Shown here piece after piece: positions 11,811 through 21,066 of a stretch of DNA of 64,000 nt (positions are counted from its first letter, which is position 1; each line of letters opens with the position of its first letter). Position numbers and translations under genes: made by a program. A model generated the notes under the pieces. The model saw only the letters and a program-made list of their open reading frames with translations. It searched no databases and was not told the origin of the DNA. Source of the stretch: Arachnopeziza araneosa. Its lineage: Eukaryota > Ascomycota > Leotiomycetes > Helotiales > Arachnopezizaceae. The stretch covers positions 62,001-126,000 of the forward strand of contig QYAI01000098.1 in the NCBI GenBank assembly GCA_003988855.1. The letters are read 5' to 3'.

Positions 11811-12547
11811 TGCGCTGCTCGAGAAGGTGGTCTGTTTATGTCGCCGAAGAACCCGAGTGACGCAGTCAGTAATGTCGCGCTGGATGCAGGTCGCAGAACG
11901 CGGGTTGCAGCTCCGGATTGCCGATGCGATAGCGACGACTGCGGCCTCTTTCGCAAAGGCAGAAATGGAATTGTCGTTGAACGAGTGACTGGAGGTTTCG
12001 AAGATGGAGATGGAGATGGAGATGGGAGAATCAGAGACGTGGTGCGCGCAAAGGCAGCGCAGCCAGTGTCATGCAAGGAAGGTATAGAGGCTTGGAATAA
12101 TCAGGATGTGGCAGGCATCATGTTGTCATTTGTCCGAGCTTGGAGACCAGTGGAGAAGCGCAAGCCTCAATGACGAAATCCAAAGACGTGAGGAATGGTG
12201 CGGAAAGTTGTTTGAATGGTGCGGATGGTGGAGGAAAGAAGACGCCCTCAATTAAGAGCTCGACGGGGAGAAGAATTGATTGATCCTTTCGCGCAACGAC
12301 AGCGTCTGTGTTGTTGATAATGGAAGAGGCTGGTGGGCGAGGGAACGGCCGATATGGTGGGATGGGGGGGATGCGACTGACATCCTGGAGCATCATCGAC
12401 ATGGATTTGAGGCCCTGTCTTTCCTTGTGAATGGCGTCTGTGCCTCCATTCAGAAGAGGGAAATAATGGGGAAAAAAAGATCACGACAACGTCGATGAAG
12501 AGAAAGGAAAGAAAGAACGCTTTCGGAATAATAAAGAATAAACAAAC

Positions 12548-12584
12548 AATCAATCAATCAATCAATCAATAAATAAATAAATAA
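12548..12584. repeat. (CAAT)n-(AAAT)n compound microsatellite
   Basis: About six CAAT units followed without gap by three to four AAAT units. Confidence 0.93.
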
Positions 12585-12804
12585 AAAGCCTCCAACTCCA
12601 ATTTGTCACCAGATCGGACAATCCGTGATAGAATCCGAACGCGAGGGCAAGAGGCTGACTAACCAGCGCTGAGCCACGCCCACTTGCGACAACTGCTGTA
12701 GCAAGCCTCGCCTTTTGCGTGTCTTATCAAGAAACAATTCTGTCCTCATCTTTCCTCTTTCTTTTCCCTCATGCCCTAATCATCCTCCCACTATCGGTGA
12801 ATCA

Positions 12805-12834
12805 CTTCGACTTCGACTTCGACTTCGACTTCGA
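12805..12834. repeat. (CTTCGA)n hexanucleotide array
   Basis: Nearly five perfect copies of CTTCGA, about 315 bp upstream of the CYSTM start codon. Confidence 0.92.
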
Positions 12835-13148
12835 TAATCACGGTTCGGACCCCTCGGAATATCTCCTCGACCGCGCACTCCCCATCACTCGCAAAAACAA
12901 AAATCAGCTCATTGAAAGAATTGGCCAACACAATTTGATTCTCGACCTACAAAGGAGAATTGCTCTCTAAGACATTGATCTCACCAGTCAAGGCCGTCCC
13001 TGAAGGCGAGTCAGGAACAAACAAAGAATCCTTCGGGTCTTGGCCTGATCAGTCCGCCGCTTTCACGCCAAGTCAGCTCTCCTGACACCGCACCTCACGT
13101 CAGTTCACCACCGTTGCAAAGCAAAATCACCGCAACACCTCCCTCACG

Positions 13149-13640
13149 ATGCCAGAACAAAAATACGATCCGCCCACCAGTCCTCCTCCCAACTACACCG
13201 TCTCTGAACCCGCTTCATCCACCATCAACTCTCCCGCCCCAGCACACATGCAGCCTGCCCCCTCACCCGCACCCTATGCCCAGGACACATACAATGGTTA
13301 TGCCGGGCCCGATTCCGGTCCCTATCCGCCAAATAACAACGGAGGATACGCGCCACAGAGCGAAACTTTTGGGCCCCAAAGCGGATACTACGCACCCAAT
13401 CCACAGATGGGTTACGCACAGCAAGGACCTCCACAGCAAGGAGGCTATTACGGCCAGCAACCGAACCCGTACGGTCCGCAAGGTGGATATCGGCCTGGAG
13501 GATATGGCGCATATGGCGGGTACTCACAACCTCAGGGTCAATATCTAGATGATAGGAGGGGAGGTGGTGACGGGTTCATGGAGGCATTGTTGGCCAGCTT
13601 GGCGTGTTGCTGCTGTCTGGATGCTTGTTTGTTATTTTAA
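13149..13640 (+). CDS. CYSTM-type small protein (Pro/Gln/Gly/Tyr-rich with Cys-rich membrane C-terminus)
   Basis: Intronless 163-aa protein. Residues 1-135 are low-complexity: Pro/Ser-rich first, then GGY, PQGGY and GYAQQG repeats. The last ~27 residues match the CYSTM layout: acidic/glycine lead (GGGDGFMEALLASLA) followed by CCCCLDACLLF at the extreme C-terminus. CYSTM proteins are tail-anchored membrane proteins linked to stress tolerance in eukaryotes; the four adjacent Cys could be palmitoylated or metal-reactive. Start: first ATG with context CACG-ATG. Role here is inferred only from family membership. Confidence 0.82.
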   Translation: MPEQKYDPPTSPPPNYTVSEPASSTINSPAPAHMQPAPSPAPYAQDTYNGYAGPDSGPYPPNNNGGYAPQSETFGPQSGYYAPNPQMGYAQQGPPQQGGYYGQQPNPYGPQGGYRPGGYGAYGGYSQPQGQYLDDRRGGGDGFMEALLASLACCCCLDACLLF

Positions 13641-15596
13641 GCTGCTCGATGGTGGTTGTGAAGAAAGCGCTTCTGGATGGAAGTTTTAGAGTAATGTGCT
13701 TTGAGGGTGGGCGTGGAAGTCTTGGTGGTGGGTGATTGAGAGAAGCACAGGGACAAGACAAAGACGGCAACTAACGGGCAGATTGATTGTACGAATACAT
13801 GAGAATAGCAGGCGTTTGGCTGGATAACCAAGGGGCGTTTTTCAGGGAGCAAAATTTGCCCTTGTACGATACGATACGCTACGATATGAGATTGTAATGG
13901 AATGGATTCATGATGGTTATCTATAACTTCGTTTCCACGCACATACTACAATATTCTGAATTCAAATTCATATTTGTTGATATTCTTTCGAACCTGTCCT
14001 CTCCCATCGAAGCAACCATATCTTCCTCTTGACCTGCCTTATATCCAATCTAACATCCAATCAAATCCTCCTTACTCTTACACAAATCCACCACTGACAA
14101 CAGAAACTAGATATCGAAATAATATCTACTTCTTGTTGCACTTCGCAATTCTGTCGGTCTTACGACGTCTCACCCATTTCCTCTCCCCTCGCTGCGACTT
14201 CCAATCCATGCCAAGCCAAGTCCCCGTCCCAAAGCCCTTGGCTGGCAGATTGCATTATCGCCGCGGTACAGCACAGCACATTAGCCTATGATCTCCCAAT
14301 CCGCAAGGAAGAGTTCCTGTTGCAGTTCGCGAGGCCTCGGCTTGGTACGGCCGGGTTGAAACCTGACCGTCGGAACCCTGGGTCTATCCATCTACTCCTG
14401 TTCCCGCCTCGCTTGTTAGCTCACATGGCCTTTTCTGTGTCTATATCGAGTCTCGGTCACGGTGTGTGATCGAGCATGTTTTCTTGCGGCGGGTAACAGG
14501 TCGGCTTATTTGGTTGTTTGGTTGTTTGGTTGGTTGGTTGGTTGGTTGGTTGGTTGGTTGGTTGGTCGGTCGGTCGTCTACTGTTTTTTTGTTGCGTTTC
14601 GGGGGGCTGCGGGATTAAGGCTGGGTGGGGATTTAGTGAGGATAGGGAGGGAGGATAAGAGGGGAGAGCTGGAGATGGACGAGTACTTAGTGCCCGAAAT
14701 TGGATCCCCTCTGCTGGATCTGGGAAGACGCGTTATCGCCGAAGCTGCGTATCAGTGTGATGAAGTGCCACTGGGTCTGGTCCAGGATGGGAAAGAGTGC
14801 GGGAATTGGATTCAGAGAGGGGGCAATCATAAGTGAGGTGCTTTGAAGGAGGAGAGATGTGATAGTCGAGTGAAGAGTGAAGTTGAGTAGGTGAAAAATG
14901 AGAACTGCTGATCAAAGTGAGTTTATCGAGTGAGAAGGATGTAAAACGAGGGAATGAAGAGAAGTAAATAAACAAGAGGGTGAAATCAAGAAATGAAGTA
15001 GGAGATGGATCGGAGGGACTTGAAAAACATGATGTTATCATTTTATCATGTTGCTCAAAGGTGATTTGGAGAGATGGTAATGTAATGGCCTGAACTTTTT
15101 AGATGTAATTTACCTGCAAGGAAGATGTATAAATAAAAAAGACACAACATTTGACTTTGAGTAGCGTAGAAAAATTCCATTCTTTAGCTACGTAATTTCA
15201 GATAAATTAAAAAGCAGCGTCCAAATAGTGGATTATTCTGTTCTCTTCGCAGAATTTTAGCAGTCGTTCATTACTTTCTGCTCTTCGCTTCCTCACTTTA
15301 GTCTTCGACTCCAGCTCTTGCTTGCTTTCTGTCCTCTCCTTATCCTCAAGTCATTAACTTTTATACGTCGCCTTCTCTTTTCTAAAGCCTTAATAGGGCT
15401 GAGGTTTAGGTAGAGTCCTCTCACACCTGGTCTCGTGACCAGATTAGCGCTTAAGGTGCTGAGGCTGAGCAGGCATTGCATTTCAGCTTTCAGCCAGGCG
15501 GGGCGCAGCATGTAAAGCATATATTTACCAACCCACTTCGCTCTGAAAGATAGGGAATGGTTTTGCTAGAAATCTTCTTGAACATATTTCAGTATC
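13641..15596. other. Long intergenic region with a TTGG microsatellite, no gene seen
   Basis: Nearly 2 kb with no credible coding sequence on either strand. Open frames at 13974-14291, 14462-14836 and 14733-15041 are low-complexity. The part from about 15100 to 15500 is richer in A+T and in TA steps (CCTTAATAGG, TTTAGG), perhaps a worn repeat, but I recognise no family. Confidence 0.45.
14525..14566. repeat. (TTGG)n microsatellite
   Basis: About ten copies of TTGG, preceded by imperfect TTGTTTGG units and followed by degenerate TCGG copies. Confidence 0.93.
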
Positions 15597-16894
15597 ATGA
15601 GCAGCTCGACTCTCACTTCATTCTGCTTCGTTACTCTCCTTCTCTTGGCATCATGCTTCCCGCTTCAGATAGGCGCGGTACCTCTCAGCACTAGTACGAT
15701 CCCGCTGCCTCCTGGTGTTTCCGACCATGGCAACCCAAACCTCATATGCGTGCCAACTCGATGGACAGACATCGCAGTCTTTTTCCTGGGCAACTATCTT
15801 GCTCATGCCACGACCGTGATCAGCGGACCCGGCGCAAGCTTCCTCGACAACGCCATCAATGGCATCCTAGCCTTGCTCATCCCCGTCTCGGGCGTCAACC
15901 TTGGTCTCAATGCCATCTTCAGCCGCGCCAAGTTTGCACCGACCGATTTACAGATAGCCGCGCGTGCGGGCGCGTTGTGTGAGGTGGTTGTTACGAAACA
16001 ACGCGAGAATTTGGGAGAGTTGAGACAACCAAAGATCTACCGCTCCCGTGAGTAACCCGGTTCACCTATTCAAAGCAGGTAGTGAGTTGTGAATTAGAAC
16101 CTTGGGTCTCCAGCAATATATACGGCCGGGTGAAACTCCCTGCGGGTTATGGACTTGCGTTCGTACCAGCCAACGCCGTATTTGAGAACGACGACAAAAA
16201 TGACTTTCCAATCAAATTGTCCACCAATTACAGTGCGATGAAAATCATGGTGTCCATCGGCCAGTTGATCTTCGCGGCTTCCACCCTCTATCGGAGTCGT
16301 GGTGATCAAATTGCGAGATATGGATATGCTGCCTTCGGCTTGACCGTTACACAATACGCGTTGATGTCAATACTGAATCTTTTAGGGAGCTTAATGTGCC
16401 CTCAATATCCAACCTTCTATCTGGTGGAATCAACGGTTATGGATGAAGCTCGCAAAGTCCCCGGCGTGGTGATAGAAGGCGCTGTTGGTAGACTCACAGC
16501 CACTTATGGCAACGAGCAGGCAGGGCAGCGAGTCGCACCATCGCGTTGGGAGAGCAAATGGTGGAAAAATAGACAGAAGGTTTTACGTCTTCCTGTTGCC
16601 TTGGCACCAACCATTATCTCGGTGGTAATAATCGGGGTTCTGTCCCACTTCCATGTAGCATCGAGCACTTATGCTCAGCGGGTGTGGATTATCACCTGGC
16701 TTGCTGTGGGAAGCTTGGTAGGGATTGCTGGGGCCGAAGTCCGCGATGGGGAGGACATAACAGAACCTTACCCGTGGAGAGCAGTAGTATTCCGTGTGGT
16801 ACAAAGCTCCATCGGAGCTATACCAACAATAGGGGGCTTTATTGTTGTTGGCCAAATGCTCCAAGATTACGGAGTGTGTAATCTTATATCTTGA
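15597..16894 (+). CDS. Multi-pass membrane protein with signal peptide, unknown function
   Basis: About 415 aa; not recognised. Exon 1 (15597-16047) starts with a clear signal sequence (LLLLASCFPLQIGAVP) and then a lumenal/extracellular stretch and two hydrophobic segments. Exon 2 (about 16098-16894) has further membrane helices, including QYALMSILNLLGSLM, a LAPTIISVVIIGVL segment, IITWLAVGSLVGIAG and a C-terminal IGGFIVVGQML. A GRLTATYGNEQ loop sits in the middle. The intron donor is GTGAGT at 16048; the acceptor TAG at 16095-16097 was chosen because it alone keeps phase with no added stop, but the TAG at 16082 would also fit. Probably six or seven membrane spans. Lone gene, no operon-like context. 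Confidence 0.65.
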
Positions 16895-18094
16895 AGCATC
16901 GAGCTTAGAGAAGTTAGATTGAATAAAGAGCCTAGCATTTTATTATTTATATATGTAGGTAAAATGTTACCCGTTTATAACCTGGCTCTGTTTTTTCACT
17001 TTCTGCGTACCCTTCTTTGACCAACCAAGAGCATATGGGAATCTAAATAAAGGGTATTTTATGTCAAAAAATTCTGCGAGTATCAGTTTATTGTATGACA
17101 TCACGATACTGCAATTAGCAAAATTATTCATAACCCAAAAAAAAACCAGGTGTTAGATTACAATTTGTTGCATTTCGCGGTGCGGGCGGCCTCTGTCCTC
17201 TTGCTTCCCCTAGTTCGGCTCCCTCTAGTTCTCTGTTCTCTATTGACTCTAGCAATCAAAAATGTCGCTAAGATACTCGATTGAGATCTTTGACAATGAA
17301 AAGAGTTTTGTTGCATTTCGCGGCCCCCGTCGGTCTCAGGGCTCCACTTGCTCACAGTTGGTTCTACAGTGAATGTCAAATGTCAAGCAGGAGTTTGATT
17401 CTGTAGTGAATGTTAAATGTCAAATATAAGGTCTTCAACAATGACAAAGTTTTGTTGCATTTCGCGGTGCCTGTCGGTCTCAGGTCTCCTCGAGCCCAGA
17501 GCTCTGCAGTGAATGCTGAATTTCAAACATGAGATCTTTAACATTGAAAAAGTTTTGTTGCATTTCGCGGTCTCCGGGCTCCTCGTGCTCAGAGTTTAGT
17601 TCTGCAGTGAATGGAATGTCAAACACAAGATCTTCGACAATGAAAAGTTTTGTTGCATTTTCGAGGTACGCAAGGTCTAGGCGCTCCTCCTGTATTTGAT
17701 TTGAAGTGAGTGAATTATCAACATCTTCCAAGCTTGTTTGAGCACGAAAAGGTTTTGTTGCACTTCGCGGTGTTGGAGGCCTCGGACCTCCTCGTTCGAT
17801 CAACCTGCCTCTGGCCTATATCTACTTTGCTAGTTCTTCATGCATTAAATATTAGATATTCGACAATGAAAAGGTTGGTTGTGCTTCACGCTGTCGTTGG
17901 TCACAAGCTCCCCGTTTATTTACATCCCGCTCTCCTCATATCGAAATCTGCAATCGTTTAAACTTATAAGGCTAGGCGGACCACTAAATAATGGTCTGCA
18001 ATGAAGTTGGTCTTTAACCTTACTCTCATCTGTTGCAATTGCTTATATTTTTGATTTCAAAGTCATGTTACATTCCTGTCATATCATGTCATAA
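16895..18094. other. Intergenic containing a degenerate minisatellite
   Basis: Lies between the converging membrane protein and thiolase genes. Apart from the repeat array (described separately) I see no gene. Confidence 0.5.
17158..17905. repeat. Seven-copy degenerate tandem repeat, unit about 95-145 bp
   Basis: The core GTTTTGTTGCATTTCGCGG, or a variant, starts near 17163, 17305, 17450, 17551, 17646, 17751 and 17873. Copies also share a lead-in (GATCTTNNACAATGAAAA) and spacers with GTCGGTCTCAGG, CTCCTCG and GCAGTGAATG. The spacing varies because the spacers gain or lose pieces. The last copy is the most worn. It lies 190 bp past the thiolase stop codon. Confidence 0.88.
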
Positions 18095-19497
18095 TTATAC
18101 ATTCTCAATCCTCTGCACCACAACAGCCGTAGCTGCTCCGCCTCCATTACAGATGGCAGCTACACCGTACTCTCCCACCTTCAATTGATGCAGTAAAGTG
18201 GTTAAAATTCTGCTTCCGGAACTACCTAGTGCGTGGCCGAGGGCAATGGCACCTCCCAATGGATTGACATTTGCTCCTTCGAGTCCGAGGATCTGTTCTT
18301 CTTAGTATGGGTTTATAAAAGGATAGAATAGACAACTCACCTTCTCATTAGCTTTAATCACTGCCGCAAATGCCTCATTGAACTCCCAAACAGCCACATC
18401 CTCTTTTTTGATCCCTGCTCTCTCCAAAGCAATGGGCACAGCTTTCGCTGGCGCCACAGGGAAATCAACAGGATCGATTGCTGCATCTGCACTGCTACAT
18501 ATCCTTGCCAAGACTCGGCTTCCCGTTCCGTATTCTCTTGCTATGGCTGCATTGCCCAAGACTAGAGCGCTAGCACCGTCGTTTAGAGTGGAAGAATTGG
18601 CAGCGGTAACGGTCCCAGTACCGTCTCGGACAAAGGCAGGTTTGAGTGAAGCGACCTTGTCCAGTTTAATGTCAAGGTACCCTTCATCTGTGGAGATGAT
18701 GGTGTCTCCTTTCTTGCCCTTGACTGTAACAGGAGCAATTTCATCCTTGAATGCTTCATTCTCCCATGCTTTTTGTGCCCGAGAATATGATTGTTTGGCA
18801 TAATTATCTTGCATCTCTCTTGTAATTTCGTATTTCTTGGCTGTTGTTTCGGCACAGACGCCCATATGGAACTGGTTGTAGACATCCCATAGTCCGTCTT
18901 TGATCAATCCATCCTCCATAGTAATGTTGCCCATTGGTGGTAGATTGCTAGCTCTAGGGATGTAGTATGGAACTCGGGTCATATTCTCCATTCCTCCTGC
19001 AATCTGGGCTTCTGCGAGACCGAGCTGGATATTTTGTGCGGCGAAAACAACGGCCTTCAGTCCAGACGCACATACTTTATTGATTGTAATAGCTTCGATG
19101 GTATTCGGTAGGCCAGCAAAGATTAGAGCTTGACGGGCGGGCGATTGACCGATATTCCCTTGGAGAACATTGCCCATGTATACATCACTAATCTTCGAGA
19201 CTGGAACTTTGGACTTTTCGAGCGCGGATTTGATGGCTACGGCACCAAGCTGAGGAGCCGAGACTGTGGTAAAAGAGCCATTGAACTAAGAAATAAGTTA
19301 GAGCAAGTAAAAAGAAAAGGATTGACCGGTACTTTTGCTGTAGGCGTTCTTGAAGCACTGAGGATATATGCTTCCTGGATCTCTTGTTTGGCCGAGGTAG
19401 TGGCGTGGAAATGCCGTTGAACTTGCTGTAACCTTTGTGTTGTTGGTGTTGAGTTCCGTAAGGACGACATAGCTGTTCTAGCTGTTCGTAAAGACAT
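18095..19497 (-). CDS. Acetyl-CoA C-acetyltransferase (thiolase), mitochondrial form
   Basis: Condenses two acetyl-CoA to acetoacetyl-CoA, or cleaves acetoacetyl-CoA, with roles in ketone/isoleucine breakdown and supply of mevalonate precursors. Three exons (19497-19333, 19285-18341, 18292-18095; introns 47 and 48 bp) give 435 aa, typical of thiolase II. The N-terminal ~38 residues are Arg/Ser/Thr-rich without acids and end RHFHATTSA, a convincing mitochondrial presequence. The nucleophile is Cys127 in NKVCASG, the catalytic His390 is in ALGHALGSSG, and the C-terminal acid/base Cys418 is in CNGGG. The usual Pro after that His (GHP) is Ala here. Divergent from RAD6 across a 522-bp promoter. 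Confidence 0.95.
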
Positions 19498-20019
19498 TAT
19501 GACGGGGTAAGGAAAAGTTGATCTGAAAAAGAGGTGGAGGGAGGAAAGGGAAGCTGTCGAGAATTCATGAAGGGAGCGAGAGTAAGGCCACTGTCAACCG
19601 AACATCGGCTCGGCTTGTTCAGCAGCAGCCAAAGCCAAAAGGCGGGGAGTAATCTCCACGTGACGATAGGATGCATGCAGAGAAAGCCATGGATGGTGAA
19701 GCAGCAGCAGCAGCAGCAGCAGCGGCGGCGGCGGCGGAATCAACTTGGCGGTCAATGTGCATCTGCATATAAAATTCTACAATTGTCTCTTCTTCAAACT
19801 TCAATACTTAACCTCAACTGGTGACGCGCTATCAAAAGTCGGGCCCTTGCATTATCAACTTGCTTTGTTGTCCTGGCCTCGTCAACGTGCTGCGATAACG
19901 GATGCCTACATATTTCCCTCGGAGCAAACTCACCATTACCTGATTGACATCGCAAACCAAGAACTGAGATCTTCTATTCATCATTTAATTACCGAGAAGA
20001 ATATATCCCATCTGCCGCC
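19498..20019. promoter_or_regulatory. Divergent promoter of thiolase and RAD6 with GCA/GCG repeat
   Basis: Both genes must be driven from this 522-bp gap. It contains a (GCA)7(GCG)5 tract at about 19701-19737. Pyrimidine-rich stretches (TTGTCTCTTCTTCAAACTTC near 19780) precede the RAD6 leader. No specific site was assigned. Confidence 0.5.
19701..19737. repeat. (GCA)7(GCG)5 trinucleotide tract
   Basis: Seven GCA followed by five GCG units. It is non-coding in the gene models given here, about 280 bp upstream of the RAD6 start codon. Confidence 0.95.
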
Positions 20020-20627
20020 ATGTCTACAGCAGCTCGTCGCCGGTTGATGCGAGACTTCAAGGTTGGTGGCGTAGAAAGCACACGATCATCTTCTACGACT
20101 GACAGCAGATGTAGCGTATGCAAACGGATCCTCCGGCTGGAGTATCAGCATCTCCTGTAGCAGATAATGTGATGACTTGGTACTTTGGTTCTCTCTCTAA
20201 TTACACGAAAATACTTGCTAACCATCAACAGGAACGCCGTCATTATCGGTCCTGCAGATACTCCCTTCGAAGATGGCACCTTCAGATTGGTGATGCAGTT
20301 TGAAGAGCAATACCCAAACAAACCTCCAGCCGTGAAATTCATCAGTCAGATGTTCCATCCAAATGTCTATGCTACGGGAGAATTGTGCTTGGATATCCTG
20401 CAGAATAGATGGAGCCCTACATATGATGTGGCTGCGGTTCTCACCAGTATCCAGAGGTAGGAGGAGCTGTCAATTGCAGAAGAAACTGGGCTCATTCTTA
20501 TAGTCTCTTGAACGATCCGAATACTTCCTCTCCTGCAAATGTCGAAGCTTCAAACCTTTATAAAGATAACCGACGAGAATATACCAAGCGAGTTCGAGAA
20601 TCAGTAGAGAAGTCTTGGGAAGACTAG
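20020..20627 (+). CDS. RAD6: E2 ubiquitin-conjugating enzyme RAD6/UBC2
   Basis: Ubiquitin carrier protein of post-replication DNA repair (with RAD18), histone H2B monoubiquitination (with BRE1) and N-degron degradation (with UBR1). Four exons (20020-20061, 20115-20179, 20232-20456, 20504-20627) with introns of 53, 52 and 47 bp give exactly 151 aa, ending SVEKSWED. The N-terminus MSTAARRRLMRDFKRMQ is the RAD6 hallmark, followed by DPPAGVSASP, the HPN motif (FHPNVY), and catalytic Cys88 in GELCLDILQNRW. The long acidic tail of budding yeast Rad6 is absent, as in other filamentous fungi. All phases agree. Confidence 0.97.
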
Positions 20628-21066
20628 GCTGATAGTGGCTTGATCAAGCGTTACGCGGGTATGATGACAGCGAGATTTCTGGCGTTCTGGAGCTGGGGAA
20701 GTCTCTCTTAAATTCTCATTCCACCTGATTCCCTCGGTGTTTGGGTGTCTGGTATGGAATGCCCGCATACAAAAGCGGCTTCATGTGAATAATCATCCCA
20801 ATAAAGAAATTGATTCGATCCCCATTATTCTTGCTTCTTTCTCCAATACAATCCTTCTAATAACTTCATTCATGCATGCGCAGGCACCAGTAACGTGATT
20901 GCATTGTCGTGTGTAAAATTGCATGGCGCGCTGGGATACGCGAGCTTCTTGAGTTTCGACAACACCTCCCTTACACCAAAACGTCACACTGCACACCGCA
21001 TCACCATCGTGAGTTTACAACTCATACACATGAGTGCTGCGGGATAGTAAACCTCCTGCCGCGATC
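20628..21066. other. RAD6 3' region and kinesin promoter
   Basis: 439 bp with no gene. CAACACC, CATCACC and CACAC stretches lie just before the kinesin start. Confidence 0.4.

Larger units (their letters stand above)
11808..13148. other. Divergent promoter region rich in simple repeats
   Basis: Over 1.3 kb between the membrane protein gene (minus) and the CYSTM gene (plus). It contains GGAGAT repeats at about 12003-12030, a CAAT/AAAT tetranucleotide tract at 12548-12584 and a CTTCGA hexamer array at 12805-12834. Open frames here are low-complexity and I support no gene. Confidence 0.5.

Noticed and set aside
11561..12173. Several overlapping frames of 120-170 codons on both strands
   Set aside because: They are created by the TC repeat (poly Ser-Leu or Arg-Glu) and have no other content.
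14462..14836. 124-codon frame with WLVGWLVG repeats
   Set aside because: Produced by the TTGG microsatellite.
17158..17905. CRISPR-like array
   Set aside because: Repeats are degenerate, spacers vary widely and share sequence with each other; the genome is eukaryotic.
19534..19824. Frame with a glutamine/arginine run
   Set aside because: Comes from the GCA/GCG tract in the thiolase-RAD6 promoter.
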